Assembly: GCA_002471015.1 (NCBI GenBank)
Contig: DKPB01000083.1
Span: forward strand, 29,767 to 93,766
Reading direction: 5' to 3'
Length of the DNA stretch: 64,000 nt
Origin: Stenotrophomonas sp. UBA7346
GTDB taxonomy: Bacteria > Pseudomonadota > Gammaproteobacteria > Xanthomonadales > Xanthomonadaceae
Shown here: one piece after another, positions 56,076 to 64,000 of the stretch
How the letters are laid out: each line of letters starts with the position of its first letter
Numbering within the stretch: position 1 is the first letter of the stretch
Made by a program: the position numbers and the translations under genes
Notes under the pieces: generated by a model
The model's database searches: none
What the model saw: the letters and a program-made list of their open reading frames with translations, nothing else
What the model was told of the DNA's origin: nothing

Positions 56076-57362
56076 TTACTGCTGCTCGCGCGCGATCGCG
56101 CGCCAGCCAATGTCGTTGCGGTGGAACTCATTGGCCCAGTGGATCTTGCCAACGCCGGCATACGCATGCTGCTGCGCATCGCCAACGCTGTCGCCCAATG
56201 CGGCCACACACAGCACGCGGCCGCCGGCACTGACCACATTACCGTCGGCATCCAGCGCGGTGCCGGCATGGAAGACCTTGGCACTGGCCGGCACATCGCC
56301 CAGGCCGCTGATCACATCCCCGGTGATCGGGGTTTCCGGGTAGGGCTTGGCGGCCAGCACGACACCGAGCGACGGGCGCGGGTCCCATTGCGCTTCCACG
56401 CCGGCCAGCGCGCCATCAATGGCGGCTTCGACCAGATCCACCAGATCCGACTGCAGGCGCAGCATCACCGGCTGGGTTTCCGGGTCGCCAAAGCGCACGT
56501 TGAACTCGATCACCCTGGGCGCGCCGCTGGCATCGATCATCAGGCCGGCATAGAGGAAGCCGGTGAACGGCACGCCGTCGGCGATCATGCCGGCCACGGT
56601 CGGCTCCACCACCTCGCGCATCACCCGGGCATGCACGTCCGGGGTCACCACCGGTGCTGGCGAATAAGCGCCCATGCCGCCGGTATTGGGGCCGGTATCG
56701 CCATCACCCACGCGCTTGTGGTCCTGGCTGGTGGCCATCGGCAATGCGATGCGGCCGTCGACCATCGAGATGAAGCTGGCTTCCTCGCCTTCGAGGAACT
56801 CCTCGATCACCACGCGTGCGCCGGCATCGCCGAAGGCATTGCCGCTGAGCATGTCGTGCACGGCGGCTTCGGCTTCTTCCATCGTCATCGCCACGATCAC
56901 GCCCTTGCCAGCGGCGAGCCCGTCGGCCTTGATCACGATGGGCGCGCCCTTTTCATGCAGGTAGGCCAGCGCGGAATCCACTTCCGTATGCACGGCGTAG
57001 TACGCGGTGGGAATGCCGTGGCGGGCAAGGAAATCCTTGGCAAAGGCCTTGCTGCCTTCCAGCTGCGCGGCAGCCGCGGTTGGGCCGAAGATGCGCAGGC
57101 CGGCTTCGCGGAAGCGATCGACCACACCCAGTACCAGCGGCACTTCCGGGCCTACCACGGTCAGGCCCACGGCCTCGTCCTGCGCCAGTTTCAGCAGGCC
57201 ATCGATGTCGTTGACCTTGATCGCGACATTGCGGCACTTGCCTTCGGTGGCGCTGCCGGCGTTGCCGGGGGCGACGATCACTTCGCTCACGCGCGGCGAT
57301 TGCGCCAGCTTCCAGGCAAGTGCGTGTTCGCGGCCGCCAGAGCCGATGACGAGGATTTTCAT
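56076..57362 (-). CDS. purD: Phosphoribosylamine-glycine ligase (GAR synthetase)
   Basis: 428-residue ATP-grasp enzyme of purine synthesis, joining glycine to phosphoribosylamine. Motifs: VIGSGGREHALAWKL, VAPGNAGS, GLTVVGPEVPL, PIVIKADGLAAGKGV, SQDHKRVGDGDTGPNTGGMG and EFNVRFGDPETQP. Complete. purH follows in the same direction on the upstream side (about 1.3 kb away) with two lipoprotein genes between, so the purine genes may share a transcript. Confidence 0.97.
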   Translation of the reverse strand: MKILVIGSGGREHALAWKLAQSPRVSEVIVAPGNAGSATEGKCRNVAIKVNDIDGLLKLAQDEAVGLTVVGPEVPLVLGVVDRFREAGLRIFGPTAAAAQLEGSKAFAKDFLARHGIPTAYYAVHTEVDSALAYLHEKGAPIVIKADGLAAGKGVIVAMTMEEAEAAVHDMLSGNAFGDAGARVVIEEFLEGEEASFISMVDGRIALPMATSQDHKRVGDGDTGPNTGGMGAYSPAPVVTPDVHARVMREVVEPTVAGMIADGVPFTGFLYAGLMIDASGAPRVIEFNVRFGDPETQPVMLRLQSDLVDLVEAAIDGALAGVEAQWDPRPSLGVVLAAKPYPETPITGDVISGLGDVPASAKVFHAGTALDADGNVVSAGGRVLCVAALGDSVGDAQQHAYAGVGKIHWANEFHRNDIGWRAIAREQQ

Positions 57363-57383
57363 GGGGTCAGTTCCTGTGGGGCA

Positions 57384-57794
57384 TCAATGGGGGGTGCAAT
57401 GCTTGGCTTTCAGCTCGACTTCAAAGAACACCGCGCCGTTGGCATCCACGAAGCGGCGGCGGACACCACCACCTGCTGCATAGACCGGGGCCAATGCCGG
57501 TTCCATGCACAGCTCGGTGATGGCCTCGTCCTCGTCACGGCGCAATGCTTCGACCACGTCGGGCTTGGCCTTGGCCATGGCCACGCTGGCGTCGGGGAAG
57601 CTCACCACGAATACGATGTCCTCGCCATGGCGATGTGCCGAGGTGGTGATCAGTCCATCGCGGTAGGGCGCCGGCAATTGCTTGCCGAGCGTGGCGAGTG
57701 CGGTGTGCTGGGCGTCGGTCAGCGTGCTGCTGCCGCAGCCGGCGAGCAGCGCTGCACAAAGGCTGGCCGCGACTGCGAGAAGGGCATAACGCAT
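57384..57794 (-). CDS. Small uncharacterised lipoprotein
   Basis: 136 residues starting at the ATG at 57794, which shares one base with the stop of the preceding lipoprotein gene (TGATG). Signal MRYALLAVAASLCAALLAGC with lipidation at Cys20. The mature part is short, with VFVVSFPDASVAMAKAKPDV and a C-terminal KAKHCTPH. Not recognised. Placed between purH and purD with the same direction. Confidence 0.75.
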   Translation of the reverse strand: MRYALLAVAASLCAALLAGCGSSTLTDAQHTALATLGKQLPAPYRDGLITTSAHRHGEDIVFVVSFPDASVAMAKAKPDVVEALRRDEDEAITELCMEPALAPVYAAGGGVRRRFVDANGAVFFEVELKAKHCTPH

Positions 57795-58621
57795 CAGTTG
57801 CAAGCCTCCAGCTGCATGGTGGAAGGAATCAGGTAGCGCGATTGCGTAGTGTCGTAAGCGATGCTGTGGCTCTTGTTCACTGCACCTGCACAGCCCCGGC
57901 CTTTCTCCTGCACGCGCAGCGGCCAGTAAGCAAGCTGCGGCTGGCTGTTGTCGGGTGCCGCGTCGAAGTTCAGGTCCAGGCGCCCATGCGAACAGTGGCC
58001 GGAGCCATTGCAGTCGATCGCATTGCGATCATCCAGATGGCTGCGCAGCCAGCCTGCGCTGGACAAGGTCTTGCCGCCATCGAACACGTACCAGGCGCGA
58101 TTGCGCATTGCTGCGCCAACCACCACCAGTTCGTCGTCAACCTGGAAGCCCCAGGCATTTGCGCCCATTTGCAGCGTGTTGACGGTGCCCGGCTTGCCGC
58201 CGGTGCCGCTGCCCTGGCCGAGCAGTTCGGCGGCGACGCTGACGCCGTCATCGGCGGCGCGGTGAAGGATGATGAAATCGGTGCTGCCCAGTTCGATCGG
58301 GCTGGCGTTGTCGTACGTGGTGCAGATCGCCAGCATGCGGTAGTTGCCGTTCTGCACGCTGATGCTCTGGTCGGCGCAGATGTCGCGGTGCACCTGGCGG
58401 GCCTGCCCCAGATCGGCATCACTCAGTTGCTGCGTCCATTGCCCCTGCAACTGCACGGCATTGCCATAGCGCTCCTGCAGCACCGCCATCACCCCGGCCT
58501 CGTAGCTGAGTTTGGGCTTCGCTGCAGCAGCGTCGTTCTGTGCGGGCGCGCCCTGCTGGCACGCAGCCAGCAGGGCGACGGCGAGCAGGGAAATCAAACG
58601 CGGGAAAACCCTGGTCGCCAT
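57794..58621 (-). CDS. Uncharacterised lipoprotein
   Basis: 275 residues from the ATG at 58621. Signal peptide FPRLISLLAVALLAAC; lipidation expected at that Cys. The mature protein has several Cys (DICADQ, AICTTYD, IDCNGSGHCSHG, GRGCAG) likely forming periplasmic disulfides. Not recognised. Coupled by TGATG to the next lipoprotein gene, and 22 bases from the purH stop, so it probably rides on the purine transcript. Confidence 0.75.
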   Translation of the reverse strand: MATRVFPRLISLLAVALLAACQQGAPAQNDAAAAKPKLSYEAGVMAVLQERYGNAVQLQGQWTQQLSDADLGQARQVHRDICADQSISVQNGNYRMLAICTTYDNASPIELGSTDFIILHRAADDGVSVAAELLGQGSGTGGKPGTVNTLQMGANAWGFQVDDELVVVGAAMRNRAWYVFDGGKTLSSAGWLRSHLDDRNAIDCNGSGHCSHGRLDLNFDAAPDNSQPQLAYWPLRVQEKGRGCAGAVNKSHSIAYDTTQSRYLIPSTMQLEACN

Positions 58622-58643
58622 GTGCCAGCTCTCTGTGACGGAA

Positions 58644-60227
58644 TCAGTGACGGAAGTGGCGCACGCCGGTGAACACCATCGCGATGCCATGTTCGTCGGC
58701 AGCGGCGATCACTTCGTTGTCACGCATCGAACCACCCGGCTGGATCACCGCGGTGATGCCGGCTTCGGCGGCGGCGTCCAGGCCGTCGCGGAACGGGAAG
58801 AACGCATCCGATGCCATCACCGAGCCCGGTACTACCAGGCCTGCGTCGGCGGCCTTGATGCCGGCGATGCGGGCCGAGTAGACACGGCTCATCTGGCCAG
58901 CGCCCACACCAATCGTGCGCTCGTCCTTGGCGTAGACAATCGCGTTGGACTTGACGTACTTGGCTACGCGCCAGGCGAACAGCAGATCGCGCGTTTCAGC
59001 GGCAGTCGGCGCGCGCTGGGTGACGGTCTTCAGTTCGTCGGCGCGCATGCCGCGGTTGTCGGCGCTCTGGATCAGCAGGCCGGAGCCGATGCGCTTGGTG
59101 TCGTAGTTGTTGCGTGCGTCACCGGCCGGGATGCGCAGCACGCGCACGTTCGCCTTCTTGGTGGCGTAGTCCAGCGCGGCCGGCTCGTAATCCGGGGCGA
59201 TCAGCACTTCGACGAACTGGCGGTCGAGGATGGTCTTGGCGGTGGCCGCGTCCAGCGTGCGGTTGAAGGCGAGGATGCCGCCAAAGGCGCTGGTCGGGTC
59301 GGTGTTGTAGGCCATCTCGTAGGCGGCGCCGACATCGGCAGCCACGGCCACGCCGCACGGGTTGGCGTGCTTGACGATGACGCAGGCCGGCACCTCGAAC
59401 TGACGCACACATTCCCATGCGGCATCGGCGTCGGCCAGGTTGTTGTAGCTCAGTTCCTTGCCCTGCAGCTGCACGAAGGTGGCCAGGGTGCCCGGCACCG
59501 GGTACAGGTCGCGGTAGAACACGCCGCTCTGGTGCGGGTTCTCGCCGTAACGCAGGTCCATGACCTTGATGAAAGAGGAGTTCATCTGCGCCGGGTATTC
59601 GTTGCGCACCGGCACCGCAGCGCTGGTGTCGGTCACGGCCGACAGGTAGTTGCTGATCGCCGCGTCGTACTGGGCAACGCGGTTGAACGCGGCCACCGAC
59701 AGTTCGAAGCGCTTGGCGGCGGACAGCTTGCCGTCGTTGCTGGCCAGCTCGGCCAGCAGTGCGTCGTACTGGTCCGGGCTGGTCGCCACGGCGACGCGGG
59801 CGAAGTTCTTGGCCGCGCTGCGCAGCATGGCCGGGCCGCCGATGTCGATGTTCTCCACCGCGTCGGCGAGCGTGCAGTCGGCCTTGGCGGTAACCGATTC
59901 GAACGGGTACAGGTTCAGCACCAGCAGGTCGATCGGGGCGATGCCGTGCTCGGCCATCACCGCGTCATCGGTGCCGGCGCGGCCGAGCAGGCCGCCGTGC
60001 ACCATCGGGTGCAGGGTCTTGACCCGGCCGTCCATCATTTCCGGGAAGCCGGTGACATCGGACACGTCCTTGACCGGCAGGCCGGCCTCACGGATTGCCT
60101 TGGCGGTGCCGCCGGTGGACAGCAGCTCGACGTTGCGGGCGGCCAGGGCACGGGCCAGTTCGACCAGACCGGTCTTGTCGGAAACGGACAGCAGGGCCCG
60201 GCGGACGGGCAGCAGATCAGCAGACAT
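58644..60227 (-). CDS. purH: Bifunctional AICAR transformylase / IMP cyclohydrolase
   Basis: 527 residues; performs the last two steps to IMP. The N-terminal MGS-like cyclohydrolase domain (about 1-150) shows SVSDKTGLVELARAL, LLSTGGTAKAIREAG and GRVKTLHPMVHGGLLGR; the transformylase domain follows with LRYGENPHQ, VKHANPCGVA and the C-terminal SDAFFPFRDGLDAAAEAGI. The ATG at 60227 gives the usual start. The gene lies behind fis, an order known in xanthomonads. Confidence 0.97.
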   Translation of the reverse strand: MSADLLPVRRALLSVSDKTGLVELARALAARNVELLSTGGTAKAIREAGLPVKDVSDVTGFPEMMDGRVKTLHPMVHGGLLGRAGTDDAVMAEHGIAPIDLLVLNLYPFESVTAKADCTLADAVENIDIGGPAMLRSAAKNFARVAVATSPDQYDALLAELASNDGKLSAAKRFELSVAAFNRVAQYDAAISNYLSAVTDTSAAVPVRNEYPAQMNSSFIKVMDLRYGENPHQSGVFYRDLYPVPGTLATFVQLQGKELSYNNLADADAAWECVRQFEVPACVIVKHANPCGVAVAADVGAAYEMAYNTDPTSAFGGILAFNRTLDAATAKTILDRQFVEVLIAPDYEPAALDYATKKANVRVLRIPAGDARNNYDTKRIGSGLLIQSADNRGMRADELKTVTQRAPTAAETRDLLFAWRVAKYVKSNAIVYAKDERTIGVGAGQMSRVYSARIAGIKAADAGLVVPGSVMASDAFFPFRDGLDAAAEAGITAVIQPGGSMRDNEVIAAADEHGIAMVFTGVRHFRH

Positions 60228-60322
60228 GGGGAGGCAGGGGAAGCGGAAGCGGGCCCGTATTGTAGCCGCGCGGTCACATCCGTGGCCGGGAGATACCAGT
60301 TGTAACCCTGGGATGCCCAACC

Positions 60323-60416
60323 GTAGTGCCGAGCCATGCTCGGCAGGGGCCTTCCCAGCAATGCACGACGGCGGGGATTACCTGTAGCGCCTCAGCCGAG
60401 CATGGCTCGGCTCTAC
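60323..60416. repeat. Two SMAG repeats, inverted
   Basis: GTAGTGCCGAGCCATGCTCG at 60323-60345 and the inverted CAGCCGAGCATGGCTCGGCT at 60393-60416, between fis and purH on the same strand. Their hairpin may end the fis transcript. Confidence 0.88.
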
Positions 60417-60432
60417 AGTTGGAGCGGCGGCT

Positions 60433-60705
60433 TTACGCCAGCCCGTATTCCTTCAGTTTCTTGCGCAGGGTGGCGCGGTGGATGCCCAGCAGCGCCGCGG
60501 CGCGGCTCTGGTTGCCTTCACAGTGGTTCAGTACTTCCACGAACAACGGGATTTCCATCTCGCGCAGCACGATCTCGTACACATCGTCGGCGTCACAGCC
60601 ATCAAGATCGCGCAGATAGCGCCGTACGGACTGGGCGACATGTTCACGAAGCGGCGGCTTCGGAGCGCCACGACTGATGTCAGGACGGGTGGGGGCAGCG
60701 TTCAA
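60433..60705 (-). CDS. fis: DNA-binding protein Fis
   Basis: 90-residue nucleoid protein. The C-terminal helix-turn-helix GNQSRAAALLGIHRATLRKK is almost invariant; the N-terminal half is shorter on beta-hairpin acid residues than the E. coli protein. It bends DNA and tunes rRNA, tRNA and other promoters. Located between the DUF3426 gene and purH. Confidence 0.95.
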   Translation of the reverse strand: MNAAPTRPDISRGAPKPPLREHVAQSVRRYLRDLDGCDADDVYEIVLREMEIPLFVEVLNHCEGNQSRAAALLGIHRATLRKKLKEYGLA

Positions 60706-60807
60706 GGGAGTTCCCGCAAGTTCGACGATGCCGGGCGTTAGCTGGTCCGGCGTGGGGGAGGGAGTCTAGCGCGTGGGCGGCCGCCCTGCCACGCCAGCGA
60801 CCCGCTG

Positions 60808-61578
60808 TTACTGGAATTCGAAGCTGTAGGCGACCGTGGCGGCGGCCGGCTCACGTAGCCGGAACGACACCTGCGCGCTCTGTCCTGGCTCCAGCCGTGC
60901 CTGTGGATCGGCACCGGCGCCAAGGTATTGTGCCGGTTGCAGGGTGCGGCGGCCAATGACCCGGCCGTCGGCGTCGGACAGCGACAGCCGCAGCGCCGGC
61001 CACGCCTGTGCCCAGCGGGCGTCGTTGCGGAAGCTGGCCTGGACCTGCAGCGCACCGGCTTGGCCGGGCACCGGGCGGATGTCACGGCTGAGCATGCTGA
61101 ATGCCGCCGGCTCATGCCAGGGTGGCAGGCTGCAGCGCAGCACGGTGCACAGGCCGGCCACCCATGGCCGGGTACCGGCATCGGCGGCCAGGCGGGCACG
61201 GTCGGCAATCACTACCTGCACGCCCAGCAACAGCACCAGCCCGGCGACCAGACCCCATTGCCAGCGCGGTGTGGCCGGCGCGGGTGCCTTGGCGGCGGTG
61301 GCGGTGCGCAGGAAACTGGGGGCGGTGGTCGCCTGGGTGGTGGCGGTAGGTGCATCCGCAGCCGGGTGCTCGCCATCCTGATCGGCGTAGCCCTGCGCCG
61401 CGGGTTCGTCGTCGGCCAGCGGTTTGGCCAGCGGCAGTTCCAACGTGGCTTCTGCTGCAGGCTCCACGATGGTTGGCGCCGGCACGGCGTCGGCCGCCGC
61501 CGCTGCGCCGGTGGGCTTGGGCGCAGCTTGCAGGAAGGTGGCCAGCGAAGGGCGCGAGGGCGTGGTTTCGTCAGTCAT
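60808..61578 (-). CDS. DUF3426-family membrane protein without the usual zinc ribbon
   Basis: 256 residues. A long Ala/Pro/Thr-rich N-terminus (1-105), one transmembrane helix (WQWGLVAGLVLLLGVQVVIA, about 107-126), then a periplasmic DUF3426 domain with LCTVLRCSLPPWHEPAAFSM and SLSDADGRVIGRRTLQPAQY. Homologues usually start with a CxxC-CxxC zinc ribbon; here the frame begins 30 bases after prmA with no cysteines before residue 130. Function unknown. Same direction as prmA and fis. Confidence 0.85.
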   Translation of the reverse strand: MTDETTPSRPSLATFLQAAPKPTGAAAAADAVPAPTIVEPAAEATLELPLAKPLADDEPAAQGYADQDGEHPAADAPTATTQATTAPSFLRTATAAKAPAPATPRWQWGLVAGLVLLLGVQVVIADRARLAADAGTRPWVAGLCTVLRCSLPPWHEPAAFSMLSRDIRPVPGQAGALQVQASFRNDARWAQAWPALRLSLSDADGRVIGRRTLQPAQYLGAGADPQARLEPGQSAQVSFRLREPAAATVAYSFEFQ

Positions 61579-61607
61579 GGCAGCACAGGCCGAGGCACTG
61601 CCCCCAT

Positions 61608-62522
61608 TCAAGCACGGCGCACGCCGGTGATGCGCATCCAGTCGCCATCCTGGGTGGCCTCCAGTTGGTCAAACCACGCCGCGTAACGCTGAAGTAGTTC
61701 ATCTTCCTGACCATGCAGGATGCCGGACAGGGCGATCCGGCCGCCGGCTGCCACGCGGGCGGCCAGCAGTTCGGCAAGCGCGTCCAGTGCCGAGGCCAGG
61801 ATGTTGGCCACCACCACCGGGTAGGTGGCGACCGGCTCGTCTTCCGGCAGGTAGGCGGCAATATGCACGCCATTGCGCTCACCGTTGTCGTGGGTGGCGA
61901 TCAATGCCTGCGGGTCGTTGTCCACGCCCACCGCGGCGGCGGCGCCGAGCTTCAGCGCGGCCAGCGCCAGGATGCCGGAGCCACAGCCGAAATCGAGTAC
62001 GGTCTTGCCGGCCAGCTCGCCGTCGGCCGAGAGCTGGTCCAGCCAGCGCAGGCACAGCGCGGTGGTCGGGTGGGTGCCCGAGCCGAAGGCCAGGCCCGGG
62101 TCCAGCCGCACGATGGCGGCGTCGGCGGCCTGTGCGGCTTCCGGCAGGTCGTGGTTCCACGGCACGATCCAGGTGCGCTGGCCGAACTGCATGGGCTGGA
62201 ACTGGTCCAGCCAGGCGCGTTCCCAGTCTTCGTCCTGCACGGCGCGGAAGCTGGCGTGGGTCCAGTCCAGGCCCGGATCGAAGGCTTCCAGTGCGGCCAG
62301 CAGGGCCAGTGCGTTGGTATCGGCCGGGAACAGCGCGCTCAGGGTCAGCTCGTTCCACAGCGGGGTTTCGCCCACGCCCGGCTCCAGGATCGCGCGCTCA
62401 TTGCTGGTATCGGCGTCGGCGTCGAGCATGGTCACCGCCAGCGCGCCGACGTCGTCGAGGGCGTTCTCGTAACGGGGCTGGGTGGTTTCGGTGCAGCGCA
62501 GGGTCAATTCGAGGAAGGGCAT
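61608..62522 (-). CDS. prmA: Ribosomal protein L11 methyltransferase
   Basis: 304 residues. Methylates L11 on several lysines and its N-terminus using SAM. N-terminal substrate domain (1-100) with WERAWLDQFQPMQFG; Rossmann domain with LDFGCGSGILALAAL, GVDNDPQAL and VVANILASALDAL. The ATG at 62522 gives the usual MPFLEL start. First gene of the leftward prmA-DUF3426-fis set. Confidence 0.95.
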   Translation of the reverse strand: MPFLELTLRCTETTQPRYENALDDVGALAVTMLDADADTSNERAILEPGVGETPLWNELTLSALFPADTNALALLAALEAFDPGLDWTHASFRAVQDEDWERAWLDQFQPMQFGQRTWIVPWNHDLPEAAQAADAAIVRLDPGLAFGSGTHPTTALCLRWLDQLSADGELAGKTVLDFGCGSGILALAALKLGAAAAVGVDNDPQALIATHDNGERNGVHIAAYLPEDEPVATYPVVVANILASALDALAELLAARVAAGGRIALSGILHGQEDELLQRYAAWFDQLEATQDGDWMRITGVRRA

Positions 62523-62658
62523 GGCGGCAGTGCAGCAACAGCGGGACAGGGCACGCATCCTAGACGAGCCGGGCAACGATTGCGCGGGTGGGCCGTTGAA
62601 ACCGCGGGTATTGCTACACTTGACGTTGTTCCCCTACCCATCCCAATTGGCTTTGCTG

Positions 62659-63612
62659 ATGTTTTCTTTGCTGGCCAGAAAACCCAGGTACTTGCTCCTG
62701 TTGCCACTGGCGGTACTGGCCGCGGCGATGGGCTGGCGCAGTGCTGGCGCTGGGCTGGGGGCGGAGGGAGAAGAAATGGCACCGGAGTCGGGCGGCAACG
62801 CGCCGCTGATGGCGGTAGTCACGCCGTCCCCCCCGCTGCCGGAACATGCCGACAGCAGCAGGGTGGGGCCTGGGCTTGCGTTGGACCCACGCGCCGGCTT
62901 TGAGCGCGGGCAAGGCCTGTTCAGCTATGCCCGCCAGTTGCGCACCGCTGCAGCCACGGGTGATGCGGATGCCACCTGGATGCTCAGCCGCATCTACGAC
63001 TATTGCGGTGCCTATGCGATGGATCCCTTGGCATACGCTGCGGACGCGCCCCTTCTGGCCTCGCTCAAGCTTGATGCCGCACCGGGCTTGCTGGCGGCGC
63101 GGGAGCGGGTGCGCCAGGGCTGCGAGGGATTCACTGCCGCCGACGGCCTGGGCAGCGCTTTGTCGGCCCAGCAGCGGCAGGCGGCAGCCAAGGCTGGCAG
63201 CTTGGCCGCCGAGGCCGCGTTGCTGGCGATGGGGCAGCCGCTGCAGGCGGACGCGGACTACCAGCGGGGATTGGTGGAGCGGGTGCTGAACGCGCAGGAC
63301 CCGGAAGCATTTCTGGCGATTTCACCGGCCATGGGGGTGGCGGCATCGGGCGATGAGGCGTATGCAGGGAAGGTGTCGGGCACGCAGCTGAGCCAACTGG
63401 CATGGCAGGTAGCTGCCTGCCGGCTGGGTCTGGCATGCGGCCCGGACAGCGCATTGATGACGGCTTATTGCGCCAACGGCGGTGTGTGTTCGCGCAACCC
63501 CCGCCAGGATTTTGAAACCTTCGTGTACGACGCAGCAGTGCCGAGACAAGGTGTGGAAACAATGAACAACATGGTCAACAGCCTCATCCGCAAGCCGGGA
63601 GCACAACAATGA
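62659..63612 (+). CDS. Uncharacterised membrane-anchored protein
   Basis: 317 residues from the ATG at 62659. A basic start and one hydrophobic segment (LLLLPLAVLAAAMGW, about 11-26) act as anchor or uncleaved signal. The periplasmic part is helical and has scattered Cys (IYDYCGAY, RQGCEGF, ACRLGLACG, AYCANGGVCSR), likely in disulfides. The short pattern FSYARQLRTAAATGDADATW could be a Sel1-like beginning. Not recognised. Its stop overlaps the next gene (ATGA), so both are one unit. Confidence 0.75.
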   Translation: MFSLLARKPRYLLLLPLAVLAAAMGWRSAGAGLGAEGEEMAPESGGNAPLMAVVTPSPPLPEHADSSRVGPGLALDPRAGFERGQGLFSYARQLRTAAATGDADATWMLSRIYDYCGAYAMDPLAYAADAPLLASLKLDAAPGLLAARERVRQGCEGFTAADGLGSALSAQQRQAAAKAGSLAAEAALLAMGQPLQADADYQRGLVERVLNAQDPEAFLAISPAMGVAASGDEAYAGKVSGTQLSQLAWQVAACRLGLACGPDSALMTAYCANGGVCSRNPRQDFETFVYDAAVPRQGVETMNNMVNSLIRKPGAQQ

Positions 63613-63968
63613 ACTATCGCCGCTTTCTGCATGGGGCCAAATTCTGGGTGTGGGTGGTGTTGCTGGTGGCGTATTCGGCCGGTGCCGTGGGCGTGGTGCT
63701 GATCGATACCTACGAGGCGCGTTACCGCAACCTGTCCAAGATCAAGCTGACCAATGTGCGCTCCGATGCCGACCTGCGCCGCGCCGGTGCCAGCCAGGCA
63801 GCCGCGGTCTACCGGGCGCAGAGCGGGCTGCCGTTTTCCACGTTGCAGCCGGGGGCCAGTTTCCAGATCGTCTGGCCGGATGGTTCGGTGGAGACGGTGA
63901 CGGTGGTGGACCCGGCTTCTCCGTTGGGCACCGAGCCGGTTGATGGGACCGTGGTGGAGGCCGAGTAG
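63609..63968 (+). CDS. Uncharacterised small membrane protein
   Basis: 119 residues. One hydrophobic helix (FWVWVVLLVAYSAGAVGVVL, about 12-31) followed by a periplasmic part with YRNLSKIKLTNVRSDADLRR and a small beta domain FQIVWPDGSVETVTVVD. ATG overlaps the upstream stop by four bases. Not recognised; it probably works with the preceding protein. Confidence 0.72.
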   Translation: MNYRRFLHGAKFWVWVVLLVAYSAGAVGVVLIDTYEARYRNLSKIKLTNVRSDADLRRAGASQAAAVYRAQSGLPFSTLQPGASFQIVWPDGSVETVTVVDPASPLGTEPVDGTVVEAE

Positions 63969-64000
63969 ATCGGCAGCTGCATCAGGCACAAAAAAGGCGG

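Overview
The window is a high-GC gammaproteobacterial chromosome segment, most likely Stenotrophomonas or a very close member of the Xanthomonadaceae. Three things point there. The order trpE-trpG-trpD-trpC, clp, speD, coq7, rplM-rpsI is the one known from xanthomonads. The CRP-like regulator is of the Xanthomonas Clp type. Many gene gaps carry stem-loop repeats beginning GTAG and reading GTAGTGCCGAGCCATGCTCG, which match the SMAG family of S. maltophilia. At least three other palindromic repeat families share the gaps. I see no prophage, integron, CRISPR array or insertion sequence; this is mostly core genome with small accessory pieces.

Layout. 1-4.5 kb: tryptophan 2,3-dioxygenase, a POT peptide transporter with a thioredoxin-like lipoprotein, and an unrecognised membrane protein. 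4.5-8.6 kb: tyrosine breakdown, with a MarR regulator divergent from hppD, then hmgA; a DUF559 nuclease-like gene framed by copies of one repeat sits between hppD and hmgA. 8.7-11 kb: two lipoproteins and a CaCA antiporter. 11-17 kb: a leftward Mrp Na+/H+ antiporter operon, mrpA(B)-C-D-E-F-G. 17.5-23 kb: an SDR-type gene with an 11-G tract, purC, a J-domain protein, rpe, a GNAT enzyme, a candidate small RNA and a YegS-like lipid kinase. 23-29.7 kb: tryptophan biosynthesis, headed by an overlooked Trp-rich leader ORF and interrupted by SIMPL, LysE and DUF1543 genes. 30-37.4 kb: TSUP transporter, clp/speD, a guanidinium exporter, coq7, L13/S9, three tRNAs, rppH and the bfd-bfr iron-storage pair. 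37.4-41.6 kb: a two-gene signalling operon (degenerate REC-GGDEF-EAL protein and hybrid histidine kinase). 41.6-49.2 kb: DUF4126, DUF6776, bactofilin, erpA, nudC, ampE, a DUF2752/CD225/TM2-like membrane trio and an MFS-acyltransferase fusion. 49.3-55.9 kb: two LysR regulators, each divergent from a target gene, and a FUSC-family protein. 56-62.5 kb: purD, two lipoproteins, purH, fis, a DUF3426 protein and prmA. 62.6-64 kb: two unrecognised membrane-anchored proteins.

Regulation visible in the sequence: a trp leader in which Trp codons can be coupled to release of the trpE ribosome-binding site; a palindrome filling the hppD promoter spacer beside the marR gene; dyads between both LysR genes and their neighbours; a Fur-box-like site over the bfd promoter; and a tRNA promoter with near-consensus elements. 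The best candidates for new biology are the trp leader, the poly(G) tract, the orphan minus-strand terminator with GGA-rich sequence before it, and the repeat-framed DUF559 gene. All function calls come from reading motifs by eye; no database search was run.
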